Origin: Colletotrichum lupini
Taxonomy: Eukaryota > Ascomycota > Sordariomycetes > Glomerellales > Glomerellaceae
DNA: 64,000 nt
Direction of reading: 5' to 3'
Assembly (NCBI RefSeq): GCF_023278565.1
Contig: NC_064681.1
Span: forward strand, 2,108,001-2,172,000
The notes beneath the pieces were generated by a model that saw nothing but the letters and a program-made list of their open reading frames with translations, was not told the origin of the DNA and made no database searches. The position numbers and the translations under genes are program-made. Positions 11,942-23,552 of this stretch are shown here, one piece after another (position 1 is the first letter of the stretch; each line of letters opens with the position of its first letter).

Positions 11942-12213
11942 AAGAAAGAAAGAGAAAAAGAGAAAACCTTCCGACCAAAACCCCCAGCCACCACCAAATC
12001 ATTGATCATATATCCGTGACTGTAGGAAAACTTTCAGAAATCGCTGGCAAATGTTGTCATCGCTGTGCATCGCTTCGCTATTTCGGATCAAATGGAGAAG
12101 AGACGATGTGTTGGAGGACCAAAGGCACGCAAGGCTTAGGAGGTGGGAAACCAAAAAATCCCGCTTTCAGTAGGTAGTGATGATGAATGAATCGACGTCG
12201 CTTCGCTTCGCTC
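11605..12213. other. intergenic region with poly(A)/GAAA tract
   Basis: About 600 bp between the tRNA-Glu gene and the 3' end of the homogentisate dioxygenase gene. The only distinctive content is the A32 tract with GAAA repeats at 11908-11965. No gene is supported. Confidence 0.55.
11908..11965 (+). repeat. A32 homopolymer followed by GAAA repeats
   Basis: Thirty-two consecutive A residues at 11908-11939 run into three GAAA units and further GA-rich sequence. It may be a simple microsatellite; I found no target-site duplication or coding remnant pointing to a retroposed poly(A) tail. Confidence 0.9.
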
Positions 12214-14333
12214 TCAATGGCTCAGGGTGGCCCCGAGGGTCGGTAGTCCTCGTCTTCGCAAGTCGCTATTTACTTCTTCGGCGTGCTCGAGAAAGTGTCC
12301 TTGCATTGAGTCCCAAAGAGATGCCGGCGGTACTATCAACGCTCGTTAGCCCACATCCCTCTTCGTTCTCTCCAAATCGAAAACCTCTTCCTTACCTTCC
12401 AGCACGCCGCTCCTTTCCAACGCATATTGTGTCACCGCGCAGTGAGTGCTGATTTGGAACATAAAACCTGCACAAGAATGTCAGCCGCGGTGCAATGGGT
12501 GTTAATGCTTCCCCTCGCTATCCTTACCGAGAAAGCCTTCTCCCACGCGTTGAGCCTTCAGCTCATTGGTAGTCGCTTGCACAAACGCCTCATGGGTTTC
12601 TGCAGCCCCTTGTTAGTATCTGGCCTCTTGTCTGAGAAAAGGACCTCCTGTATCCGTACCTCCATGCGGCATGAAGCTCGACTGGAAACTCAGGCCACCA
12701 GCTTCCAGATTGCGACTGGTGCCCTTGTAACCGCCATACACGATTCCCACCACCTCCGTCGACATATTTCGATGATAATACTACACCCCGTTAGCCACGA
12801 CATTTGCCACACCCCAGGAAAAAGAGAAACACAACGTACGGGAGGTCGAAAGGTATTCGTCGCCGAAGACCACTTTGGCGTGAAAAACATGACATCTGTT
12901 GCAGGTATACCGGGCATCTTGGACTTCGCCGTCAAGACGGTGTACAAACTGGGGTCGGCTTGGTCCTTGTCCACGAAGGCGGCATTGACAAACTTCTCGG
13001 CGGCATATTTGAAAGGCACATAGCTATGAGACGATGTGAGCACCTAGATGGAATACAATGGGGGGAGAGGGTCTTGGAGCGGGCGTTTCTCTTACTTGCC
13101 ATCCCATGCGACCACGTCAAAGGGCGTGTGGTTCTGTTTGCAGGACCACAGCTTTCCAGCCAGTTTATACACGACTAACACGCCGCGTCAGTCAGCGTGG
13201 CCACGTCTTGGCAAAGATGATAGGGCAGACTTACTCTCCCACTCCGACGTATCCATGTCAAATGAGGCGACGGGGAACTCGAAATCGCGAGGCAAAGCCA
13301 TCCCGTTGCTTCCGAGCGGCCCCAGTTCTGGCAGCTCGTACCGGCTTCCGAATATCTCTTGGATGTCTAAGCCCATCAGTTGGATGTCCTCTCATGCATA
13401 TGGGCATCGTCAAATGACTCACAACCCCGGGCCGGACCATCCGGCAACCCGACCTTGAAGCGGATGCCACTCTGGATCACCGCCAGCTCGCCAGGCCGAA
13501 CCATCATTCTGGAAAGATCGTCAACAGATTTTCGTCACCGACTGGAACAGGTGACTGCCCACCTCCCGAATTCTGTCTGAATGTCCAGCCTGCCAGTCTG
13601 AGGCACGAAAAGCATGTCGCCATCATTGCTGCAGAATGCGCGCTTTTTCATGGAAGAATTTGCAGCGTACACGTGTACAGCTAAGCCGTCCTTGGTCGTT
13701 GAGTCGCCATTCCCAACTATCGTCTTGAGCCCCTGGACGAAGTCGATAGCCGGCCCATCCGTCTTTGGCACCGAGAATGCTCTCCAACAGAGTCCTCCGG
13801 GAACAAACTCGACATTCTCATTCCCAGACGTAAATCTTGACTCAATCTTGACGGCAAAAATATGTTAAGGGTGGGCCCAGTTTGAAAGTGGTTGCGTTAT
13901 GGGTAGATGGAAGGGATCCAAGGAATGAGAAATGACTTACATCTGGGTTTCGTGGCTTCTTTGAGATATCTCCGTGAGCCACAGATGGGAAAATCCGGTA
14001 GAACCAGGCATTTTGGATGTCAGTTCGAGAGGCAACAAAGGTAGAACCGTTGAGCTGCTCGGAATAAAGGTTGTACTTTACTCTTTGCGGTACATTACAT
14101 GATCGAGGTAGAGTCCCGGGACTTATTGGTGAGCTCAGACTCTTGATCAAGAATTGGGTAATGCCAACTTACATGGCTTCAGAAGAGAATCTGTTTCCAA
14201 ATCCAGCTTGATAGATATACGGATCCTCCGGAGAGGAGTCCGTAGTGAAAGCGTGTTGGGCAGAGGCGCCCATTGTCAATACGGGGTCTGAGGCCATGGG
14301 ATACCTCTCAGAGTTGGGAATGATGGCTCCCAT
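12214..14333 (-). CDS. hmgA: homogentisate 1,2-dioxygenase (11 exons)
   Basis: Fe(II) dioxygenase that opens the ring of homogentisate to maleylacetoacetate in tyrosine/phenylalanine catabolism; cytosolic. Exons (plus coordinates): 14173-14333, 13941-14121, 13563-13846, 13423-13508, 13235-13366, 13096-13174, 12840-13023, 12660-12780, 12528-12599, 12396-12467, 12214-12332. All ten introns (51-94 bp) keep phase, giving 496 residues against about 445 in human and Aspergillus enzymes; part of the difference is a longer N-terminus. Family blocks: [72 protein letters not shown]. The predicted iron ligands are His372, Glu378 and His408; their spacings of 6 and 36 match human His335, Glu341 and His371. 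The start is the ATG at 14333; an in-frame ATG lies 63 nt upstream. The usual fumarylacetoacetase and maleylacetoacetate isomerase partners are not adjacent, so this may be a dispersed paralogue. Confidence 0.95.
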
Positions 14334-15965
14334 GGTTAGTTGATGTGTGGAGGAAGGCGAGAATAGATGTGAATCTAGACGGTAATGGCTTCTCAAGGAG
14401 GTTTGGTGAGTGTTGTGAAATGCAATGGCTGTGTTGTCACAGACGGAAGTAGACGGGCATCACGAGTGATAAATGCCATGTTCCACAAACGACATTTGTG
14501 GCGTCTCCAACCGGTCACTATTGACGGGCACAACTAACTTTGGCTCGAGAGCAGGCCCTTGCATCCGATGACACTAAAAGAGATCAATCGGACCAGCGTT
14601 CGGTCGCGCAGAGCGCCATCATAGACAGATTTATCTCATGGAAGTTTTTGGTACCAGCAGTACTTACAGTCGGTACGTATTCCCAAGTGGCCGGGCGAAG
14701 GAACGTCCCGCCCATTGCCTGCCGGCATGCAGGAGCACAAAAACTGGGTTCCTGGGCATCTGGTGTGCCTCGTCTTCCCCTCCCTTCTGCACCCCCCACC
14801 ATGAACACCGATTTGCTGCAACTCAAACTGAACAAACCCCTTCAGGTATTGGCCAGATCTCAGGATGTCACCAGAAGAGCGAAACACTAGTGCAATGCCT
14901 TCTGAGAATGGGTCGATGTAAGCTTTGGCCAACATTCGCCTTTGCGCTACAGGGCGGCCTTAGTGGGAAATATCAGGTTAAAGCAGGCCCGATTTCTCGC
15001 ACAACGGTCGAGTTGATGACCGCAATTTGGTCCGGGCTGGCTAATTCCCATTTCCCGTCTGGGGCACCCGTTGTGCTGCAAGATCAGTCGGTCGATATCC
15101 GAGCCAGGGTCCCGTGTTCGATTTCCAACACAAATCTGCCTCTGAAGACGTGAGATGTCTTGAAATCGCGGACGAAAGGGCCATCTACGGCCATGTCCGG
15201 CACCTACGGATGGGACCGTCACTCCCGTATGTTCCGGGAGTTTTGCTCGTGACCCGATGTGGCGGAGAGGGGGCAGGGTAGACGCAAGATTCCATGGCGA
15301 GCCGCGAATGGGGCAATGTACTTGAAATGTATCCGTACTGAAAACCTGAATGTACGGATATAGAGTGAAGGAGCTGAAAGCGCCCGGTTGACAGGTGCCA
15401 TATCCCTGACAAAGGAAACGCTACGACTGGACTCTATGTGGCGCGTAAAGATAAACCATCCACTCGCGGCCGGCAATCACTAGCCCCAGATGGTAGTTAG
15501 ATTGGGATTCGGCAGTGAGTGATCGTCGGATCTTTGCGCACTGTATCCGCAGTACGAATAGGCCAAGAGCAACATCGTGTGGTACAGTAGTCGTGGAACT
15601 ACTTATTGCGCTTTCACCATCGCCGGCGGCTCCAAGCAGAGTGAGACACTGAATAAGCCCGTCAGCTTCTTCGGACTGATAATTGGCCGAGCTTCCGAAG
15701 CATGCCTTTTCAGCTATTATATTCGGATGTGGATGAGTTGTCTCGGTACCAAAAGTGCGTTGCATGCGTGGGGAGCTTGATGCAAGGGCCGTCCAACCCT
15801 CACGGTCCACGAATAGGTAGTCTGTGACGACGGAATACCCAAAGACAATGTCCCTCTGCGCTAGGCACGCTCTTAAGAGAGGCCCCTGCCGATCGCCTAT
15901 GGCACAAGCCGCTGTCAGGCTGGCCTAGGCCTAGAGGCTCGTGTGGCGTTGAGTCCCTGTACCTG

Positions 15966-15979
15966 CCCCCCCCCCCCCC
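15966..15979 (+). repeat. C14 homopolymer
   Basis: Fourteen consecutive C residues in intergenic DNA. Confidence 0.9.
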
Positions 15980-17995
15980 TATTTGACTTCATATCGGTCG
16001 CTTCAGTTGTAGTTTTTTGTCTGTTTGTAGTAAAGCTCGCTTGCTCGTATTCTGTGTGGTCATCAGTTTGCGTTATTAGCACTGAGCAAGTTTCTCCTTG
16101 AAGGCGCCGAGCTATCTAAGTGCGCCCGCTGCAACGATGTCATCGATCACCGATAACCCTTGGACAAGCCTGCTGCCCTTTTTGAATTTTTTTGTGCTTT
16201 GGGCGTGAGGTCCGACTTGATAACAGAACGCAAAGCAAGACATCCTGCAATAATGGCGTGACTTCTCGGGTGAGCTCATCTTGTCATGGGGGGTTCGTTC
16301 ACGGCCCGTTCGACGACATGGGCAATGATCGAGCGTGATCGAAGATTGCATGGGCAAGTAAACTTTCTGAGGATATCTGCCCCAGAAACCAATACCGCTG
16401 CGAAGGCTCCCCGCATCCGAAGAAAGTAGGTATGGAAGGAGTCTGGTGGTGTGTGAGGTAGTGGTTCTTGTAACGCTGTTCTGTGCACGAGAGGGTGCTT
16501 AAAAAAGCCCAGTTCGGAGCGCCTAGGCACTTTTCGGGAACCGGGATGTTGCCCCAAGAGACAGAGACAGGCGGGATGAAATGCTCCAAGTCGTAGACGG
16601 AGTTACGACCGAGCCAATGGAGACAAACGGGATGAGAGCGGGAGGATGGGATGGACGTAGAAGGTATTGCAGTCTGTCTGGTGATGTGTGTGACGAAGGG
16701 GAAGCTAAGGCGGTCGAGGTTAAGGCCGAGAGTCTAACAAGCAAAGCGATGGCTGCTAACCTTGTGGCCTAAACAGTAGCCAAACTCCATGCGGCGTAGT
16801 CGCGTAAAGTGGCTTCGGGAGACTCCAGACTTTCCTCGCGTGTGTTGCGTTGCAACCGCCCGAGAGGACCTCCAACTCCGGCCGGTGCTAGGTTGGACAA
16901 CAGGTAGATGCAGTTAGCGGAGGGTACGTAGGGTAGTGTAGTGTCTCGGTCGTCAAGCGTGAGTGTAACTGCAACTGCGATTGCGATTGCAACTACCAGT
17001 ACAACTACATGCTGCATGCTGAAGCCCACTTGCCCACTTGGTGCCGTGTGATAGGTGGTTGACTTCAGGATAACCTCCACAAGCTGGGTATTGGAGGAAG
17101 CGAGTATCCCATAAAGATGCGAAGCGCAAAGGCAGCCAGGGAGTCCCAGGGAAACGTCCGGCCCAAGTGGCCCGAAATGGCGTGTCGGCGGCTGCAGGTG
17201 ATGGCCTGGGTGTTGCGAGCTCTGCCCGAGTTGGGAGTATCCGGCAGCAGACCAAACCAGAAACTCGGAAAGGCTAAAAAGTGAGGCATCTCGACCGACA
17301 TGGCTGGATGCCAAAGCAGGTAGGGATATTCCGGAGTATCGTCAGTGAAGAGAGTCCAGAGCCCTGAAGGCTACGCAGGCAAGCGCACAGAGATGTACAT
17401 AGAGATGATGCCTGTCAGTCTAGGGGCGGAATTTTGGCGAATCTTGATTTCGTAAAAGCCTATGCTGTGAGGAAAGACCCATGACCTTGGGCCATGACGC
17501 CTTGGCTTGGCACGGCGGTTGCGAAGAGAGAAAACAGAGGGTTCGGAGCCGTGGTCAGTGCTCGATGGTGCCGTGTATGCGGAATTGCCTGCCCGCAACT
17601 TGCAGACTGCAAGTCGACCTCGCATGCCCCCCCTCCCCCCACTGTAACGCCGAAGTTTAGAGTTCATGGTCGGGAGGGGCAGCCCTGAGCGGTGTAAGTG
17701 GAGGGGAGGCCGGGCCAGGGATGGGATTGAGGCCATGGGAAAGGCAAAGACGACTTCAGCCGCCCGCCCGCTATGTCGGAGGGGGGTGATGGACGACACA
17801 TGTGGCGGAAAAGTGCCGCCTCGGAAACCGTTGTCTAGCGTACTTATTGGTGGTTTTCTCGTCATAGCTTCGTAATTCCGTACGACTCGAGGGGGAAATG
17901 AGATGCTGGGAATATCCGCAGATGAGAGATATGTTGGGGAACTAGAGGCTAGGCGCCTGTCTAGTGTAAGTGAGTGGTCCTTCTTTTCCTTTTCT

Positions 17996-17999
<4 letters not shown>

Positions 18000-18043
<44 letters not shown>
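18000..18043 (+). repeat. (TC)21 microsatellite
   Basis: A perfect TC dinucleotide run of about 42 bp inside a longer pyrimidine-rich stretch (17980-18060). Open frames crossing it encode Ser-Leu or Glu-Arg repeats and are artefacts of the repeat. Confidence 0.92.
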
Positions 18044-18046
<3 letters not shown>

Positions 18047-18167
18047 GCTTTCTGGCTCTTGGTCATTCAGATTCGTGGGTGTATTCGTATGTACAAGTAT
18101 AGATGGGTACCCGCCGTGCCGGCAGAGTGGGTGGTGTGCTGGTTGGAAGTTGGGTCCAAGGACACGT

Positions 18168-18182
18168 TGCGCGCGCGCGCGC
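18168..18182 (+). repeat. (GC)n tract
   Basis: A short alternating GC run of about 15 bp in intergenic DNA, potentially Z-DNA-forming by composition only. Confidence 0.8.
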
Positions 18183-18956
18183 CGTCACAGCCTCACGGCC
18201 ATGTGCGTGTTGTTTCCAAGGCTTGGATGATTGAAGTCTCCATGGGCTTGGCGGACCAGACCTGACTCTGCCTTGCGGTGGCCCTGTCGAGCTGGAGACT
18301 GGAATTTCGTTGTAGTATAACGTATATGGTCCGTACGGTGTGGGAGTACCTGTGTTTGGATCGTCCCAGTACTGTGCAACTTGTAAGTCAGGGTCCCAAA
18401 GAGGCGGGGCTAATAAGGCAAGGTAAGGTATGGTACCGTGTAAGTACGAAGGACGCAGCATCTTACTGTGTAGTGAGGAATCATGGGCTCCAAGTTGGTC
18501 GGTGGTCCTTGAAGAGGATCCATTCCAAGTGTCCACCTCCCGAGGAAAACGCACGTTGTAGTGGGGCTGTCGGCTATTCTGAGGTCCACCAGATTGGATA
18601 CCGATGGGCGATGAGGGATGCGCGACTTGCGATTTGGTGACCTGGAAGGGCAAGGAACGAAAAGACGTTGGCACCTTACGTTGCACGTCGGGGCGCGTTG
18701 CGGCTTGAGCTCTTGGGCTTTGGGTGCGAGGCGGCAAACGACCACTTTACTGTGTAGTACCCCGTACCGTGTCTAGGGGTTTGAGGTGTTTGCCGTGTTA
18801 AGGTCGGGTAGGTGAGTGTTGGGTGTTGGGTGTTGTTGGCCTGGGGCGCAACGTTGGAGATTGGAGAATTCGGAGAAAGAGAGGTCGTGTCTGTGTCGTC
18901 GCCAGGGCAGGCAGGTGCAAGATCCAATCATCCATCGTGACTGCCTCCTGTCTTTT

Positions 18957-18981
18957 ACACACGCACACACACGCACACACA
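18957..18981 (+). repeat. (AC)n tract with interruptions
   Basis: ACACAC runs interrupted twice by ACGC in intergenic DNA. Confidence 0.8.
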
Positions 18982-20640
18982 CTCCAGTCTCCAGCAATCC
19001 AAGGCAGCACACTCCACCACCAGCACTTGCATCTTGCCCTTCCACCATTTCCCATGTCATCCAGCCCACCTCATCTTCAACCCGCACCCGCTTCACGAAT
19101 CATCCAGGTCCAAGTCAACACCAACCCACATTATCAAAACTTCAGCTCCAGGTCCTTCACCTGCTTTGGATCTGCATTTGCACCTGCACCTGCACTTGCA
19201 TAGTGGCACCGCATCTGCATCCTGCAATTGACATTGGCAATTGGCACTTCTGGCCCTCACCAACATTGCACTTGCAGCTGATTGATTGATTACCACAGTA
19301 CCTTAGTTCCTCCCTTGTCTTCCCACCTTCCCGTCAACTTCACGCAACTTTGCCCGCACCCTCCGCTGCATGTCCCACACGAATAGCACTTGCATCGTCC
19401 AGCCCAAGTCCAACCCGTCTGGCTTTTTTTCTTCTCCCCTCTACCACGAAAATCACAACCAGACAAGTCATCCACCCACCCACTCCATCCTCTGACACAG
19501 AAACTGCTAGCTCACCTGAGTCAACTCATAAATCTCCTTCCGACGACGTGTTACTTGCACTGGTCGGAACAGACGCATCAACATCTCGCCTAAAACATTC
19601 TCCCGGCCTGTCGGCCTTTCTCTGTCATCCAGCTTGTTCGTGTCGTTGACAATCGATACCACATCGCGCCTGTCGTAGCCCTTGACTCAACCCGAGTGGT
19701 GGCAGTAGCAAGGACCATCTCTGCGGACAACTCTCCGCCGCACCTAGTCTGTAGGGAAACGAAAACCTTCAAATCAGATCACCAGGGCATCCACATCTTG
19801 CCGATCTCTCCTCAAGAGTCCAAAAGTACAAAACATCTCCAATCCTGTTTGGTTCGCCTCAGGACGGTACGAACACAGCCATAACTGTGTCGGGTACTCG
19901 CACTTGGTCACGGTACATCGACACAACTGCTGCCATCTTAGGCTCTCAGCCCCCCGCAACTCTGGTCATCAACCGCGCGTCTGCTCTCCTCTACCATAGC
20001 ATCCTTGGCCATCACACCTCACTCAAGGTTTACCAAGGTGACAATCGTTGTCCGAGACGACAACGACCTCGATTGCCTCTTGCGGTCCTGCGACTGCTGA
20101 CTTCAACAACGGCCCAGCCGTCCAAGTTGCTTGGAGTTCCTCCCGGCAGGCATCTGTAACCTTTTATCGTCCCAATAGTTGTAATACGTGCCCTTTTAGG
20201 GTTAGGCTTTATCACTCAAGCCTTCTGGAGGCCATTGGGTTTCGGGTCCTTGCTCAACTTCATCCCTACTACTTCCAGCCATCAGTCAACTGACTGGTGA
20301 GCCTGCTTCGCCGACCATCTACCTTAGTCAATGAGCCAGTATCGCCGCTGTGCAAAAATCCTAATTCTTGGCAAGGAAAGCATAGCCAGCGATACTGCTT
20401 CTCAGACCGCCCTTTCGATAGGCAGTCTACCTTGATCGCCGTTGGCAGTCTGAACAGGGACAACAGTCTAGGCTTCGAGACGACTAGGGGGCACCTAGCC
20501 AGTACTGCGATAGCCATAGCATCACCTCGTGCGCTACGCAGGGAGTTGTTACTTGTGTAAACCCGTATCCGTACGTGCAACCCTCTTGGTTCTCGGAGCA
20601 ATTCGCCCTTCTGCCCACGGAAAAGGCCACTTCAACGACA

Positions 20641-21447
20641 ATGGCGGAAACTCTGCAGATCCCGGGCCCAGACGTGGCCTGGTTGGCTCCTCGTCTACCG
20701 TCAGAATCTGCCATCCAGTCAGCGAGATCCCAGGGCCGTCCGTTTGTTACTCTGACATTTGCAACATCACTGGATTCTTCCCTTTCCCTCGCCCCTGGTG
20801 TGCGTACGCGCCTTTCGGGTTCCGAGTCCAAGGCTATGACACACCATCTTCGTCGTCACCATGCCGCCATTCTCGTTGGCGTTGGGACTGTCCTCGCCGA
20901 TGATCCAGGCTTGAACTGCCGCATCCACGGTGCAAATCTCGACGCCCAGCCACGCCCCATTGTCTTGGATCCTCGTGGCCGATGGGACTTCACCGAACGC
21001 AGCAAAGTTTTCGAAGTCGCCCGCGCCAACAACGGCTTGGCACCATTTGTGCTAGTTGGCCCGTCTGCCGTCAATCCGGAAAGAAAGGCAATCCTGGAAG
21101 CCCATGGCGGTAAATTCGTCGTCCTCGAACCTCAGACGAACGAATCGCGATTCGATTGGCCTTCCATTCTCTCTGCTCTTCACGCCGAAGGTCTGGAAAG
21201 CGTCATGATCGAAGGCGGCGGGCATGTGATCAACTCGCTTCTTGACCCTGCTTACCATCGCCTCGTTGATAGAGTCATCGTAACTATTGCGCCCACTTGG
21301 CTTGGACGCGGCGGTGTTGTTGTTTCTCCCGACCGAGTCCAGAATACCGAGGGCATGCCTGTGCCAGCCGCCAGGCTCACAGATGTTGCTTGGCACCAGT
21401 TTGGTGAAGACATAGTTCTCTCCGGTCAACCAAGTCTAGACACCTAG
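20641..21447 (+). CDS. RIB7: 2,5-diamino-6-ribosylamino-4(3H)-pyrimidinone 5'-phosphate reductase (RIB7 type)
   Basis: Cytosolic NADPH-dependent reductase of riboflavin biosynthesis, acting on the product of GTP cyclohydrolase II. It is a single exon of 268 residues starting MAETLQIPG; yeast Rib7 is about 244. The RibD C-terminal reductase fold is visible as FVTLTFATSLDSS (about residues 37-49), the nucleotide-binding stretch AILVGVGTVLADDPGL, PRPIVLDPRGR, and the C-terminal VMIEGGGHVINSLLD followed by VDRVIVTIAPTWLG. An in-frame ATG at 20575 would add 22 residues without family similarity, so I chose 20641. Its convergent neighbour is a purine/cytosine-type permease 380 bp away; no shared regulation is visible. 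Confidence 0.95.
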   Translation: MAETLQIPGPDVAWLAPRLPSESAIQSARSQGRPFVTLTFATSLDSSLSLAPGVRTRLSGSESKAMTHHLRRHHAAILVGVGTVLADDPGLNCRIHGANLDAQPRPIVLDPRGRWDFTERSKVFEVARANNGLAPFVLVGPSAVNPERKAILEAHGGKFVVLEPQTNESRFDWPSILSALHAEGLESVMIEGGGHVINSLLDPAYHRLVDRVIVTIAPTWLGRGGVVVSPDRVQNTEGMPVPAARLTDVAWHQFGEDIVLSGQPSLDT

Positions 21448-21827
21448 GTAATTTTTCCCCTTTCGACTGAGTGGCACGGCCAATGGAAGTGGCCATCAGC
21501 TCATACTAGCCAGGCTCCCGATCAAATCTGGTGATGCAAGCGGCAAGCCTCAGAGGCCGACATGGAGGACTATAACTGGCCGATCACCATTGAAGGTTTA
21601 AGCAAGAAGCCGCCGCCACGACGCACCCGCCGTATTGCCTAAGAAACTGTGCCATTGTTGGTCAACTGTCGAAACTGCCCTATTCCATCGGGACCCTGCA
21701 GATATCAACATGCCCCTGCTTTCCCCCCACTGGGGCGCTTAACGAAAAATACGGTCTATCATACCTCGCTTGCCTGGATATATCCCCCCTTTTCTTCTTT
21801 ACTCTGCCGCTCGAACATCTGGCCGCC
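21448..21827. other. short convergent intergenic region
   Basis: 380 bp holding the 3' ends of the RIB7-type (+) and permease (-) genes. I see no other feature. Confidence 0.6.
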
Positions 21828-23552
21828 CTAGACGTGTCCTCGCTTCCTGATTTCCAGCCATCTCAAGGGTGCATAGGAAATTGCCGTCAGAACAAACGCG
21901 GACTCGAAGCCTATATCTCCGGTCACTCTCGCGATCGGACCAGTGTACCAGGCCTGATCCATCCCTGGTATGATGAGCCCGAAGCTCAGCAGGCTCGCTC
22001 CAAGGGCAGCGAGTCCGGAGGGCAATAGTCGGGCAACGTTCCACGCTGCAGGGTCGTACGAGCTGTAGTTCATTCGACGGAACAACACCAGTTCTTCAAT
22101 AATGACAGCGTCGAAGCAACCGGCCCAGTAACCGATCAAGCCCAAGAAGTTCTCGAGAGAATCGGCCCACGACTCAGCAGCGCGAATTGCCATGGGAATC
22201 ATGATTCCGAGCGCAACGACGACAAAGACAATGCGAGGGACCTTTGTGAAGACCGGGAGCATCTGCTGCATACAGAGAGCAACGGAGTACATGGACGTCG
22301 CGATGTTGCCGATCACGCTCAGTGCGAGGACAACCAGTACGAATTTGCCAAAGCCGCCAGCAGGAGCCAACATAGCTGCCATGACGCCGCCAATGCCATA
22401 CGTGTCCCATCCCAACTTCCATTCGGGGACATTGTTGAGAGCACCTCCAATCGCCGCTCCTAAGATAAGCAGCGGGACCGAGGGTGTCAAGATCCCGAGG
22501 TATATGTAGGAAAAGATCCTGAACCTGATTATTGTCAGCAGTGTAGCTAACCTGAAAATAGGCATTGCTCACTTGGTTGTCTTGTTGGGGTTGTGGTACG
22601 CAGTGAAGTCCGATGCAGTACCGCCAAAGGTTATGAAGTAACCGGCCATCAGACCTCCGTAGTTGAGTATCTGAGCTGCTGTTGGAGGCGACGTCTCGGC
22701 CTGTTTCCACAGATGTTTCCCACCGCAACCTACGGCTATGACAATTGCAACGAGGTTCGGAAGCCATTGCCAGCGTTCCCACATGTGGAGCGCGCGATAC
22801 CCAATGAACGAAGCTGCAAAGCTTACAAGGCAGGCGATGACGATCCCGATCTTGACATCAATGTGTCCCGGGTTAACGGCCGCGAGAGTTTGGCCGCCAA
22901 CAATCGAAGACGAGAGAGAGAATCCGGTCACAGTCGCGGCGTTGAGAAGGAGAGGAATGCCCACAAGATAGTATCTGAACCATCCGAATCGTCAGTTTGC
23001 GCGACAAGTTATTCTTCACAGAGATATCGACTTACCCAAACGAATACCTAGCTTGGACAAGCTGCCTGAGTCCGGTATGCGAGCCAGCGATGCCCATGAA
23101 TGCTGGAGGCACACAGGTCAACAAAGCGAAGAAGACGATGACCAGTGAGGCATCCCTCAGACTCAGTCCGAGCTGAGCTGTGGCTAAGGCGCCGGTTGGG
23201 ATCCTAACGCCGGTATCAGCAAAACAAAAGTCTCCAGCCTCCTTGGGATTGTTGAAAGCACTTACGGCAATAAGCAAAGCAGACTTGTGAAGAAAACGGT
23301 GAAGAGATTGCTGTAGTTGGTATTGGTCCGCTCATTGAGAGGTACTGGTTGGATCCCGTTTTCCTCAACGCCAGCATCTAATAGCCGCTGATACCACTTC
23401 GGATTTCTTTTCGTCTCCGTCCGGTCTTGATCGCCATCTTGGACGGTCAGCAAATGGGTGATGCCGCCATGACCTTTCGAGACAGGAGGCTGACTCTCCA
23501 TATCGTACGTGTCAACCTGATCCTTCAGCGTGATCGAGGTTCGGGATGACAT
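21828..23552 (-). CDS. NCS1-family purine/cytosine permease
   Basis: Plasma-membrane proton symporter of the NCS1 family, most like fungal Fcy2/Fcy21 purine-cytosine permeases. Exons: 23266-23552, 23036-23203, 22573-22974 and 21828-22524, giving 517 residues. Introns of 62, 61 and 48 bp all keep phase. A hydrophilic N-terminus of about 75 residues precedes roughly 12 membrane segments. Visible family features are SHTGLRQLVQARYSFG at the end of the second segment, LNYGGLMAGYFITFGGTASDFTAYH, and a final hydrophobic block ending in IRKRGHV. I start at the ATG at 23552; an upstream in-frame ATG (23702) would add Arg-rich leader-like sequence. The substrate (cytosine, adenine, hypoxanthine or another nucleobase) cannot be settled by eye. 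Confidence 0.95.

Larger units (their letters stand above)
14334..20640. other. 6.3-kb intergenic region, no supported gene
   Basis: This interval lies between the divergent homogentisate dioxygenase (-) and RIB7-type (+) genes. It contains a C14 run, a (TC)n tract, GC and AC microsatellites, and a Cys/His-poor open frame at 15421-15810 (-) that may be a degraded coding relic. The stretch 19150-19290 is rich in TGCA and CACCTGCA hexamer-like repeats. No complete gene is supported on either strand. Confidence 0.5.

Noticed and set aside
16769..17314. 181-codon minus-strand frame
   Set aside because: No domain, no splice context, and its apparent hydrophobic part comes from a degenerate GCAACTGCGATT repeat.
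17970..18265. Frames with Ser-Leu or Arg-Glu repeats
   Set aside because: Translations of the (TC)21 microsatellite.
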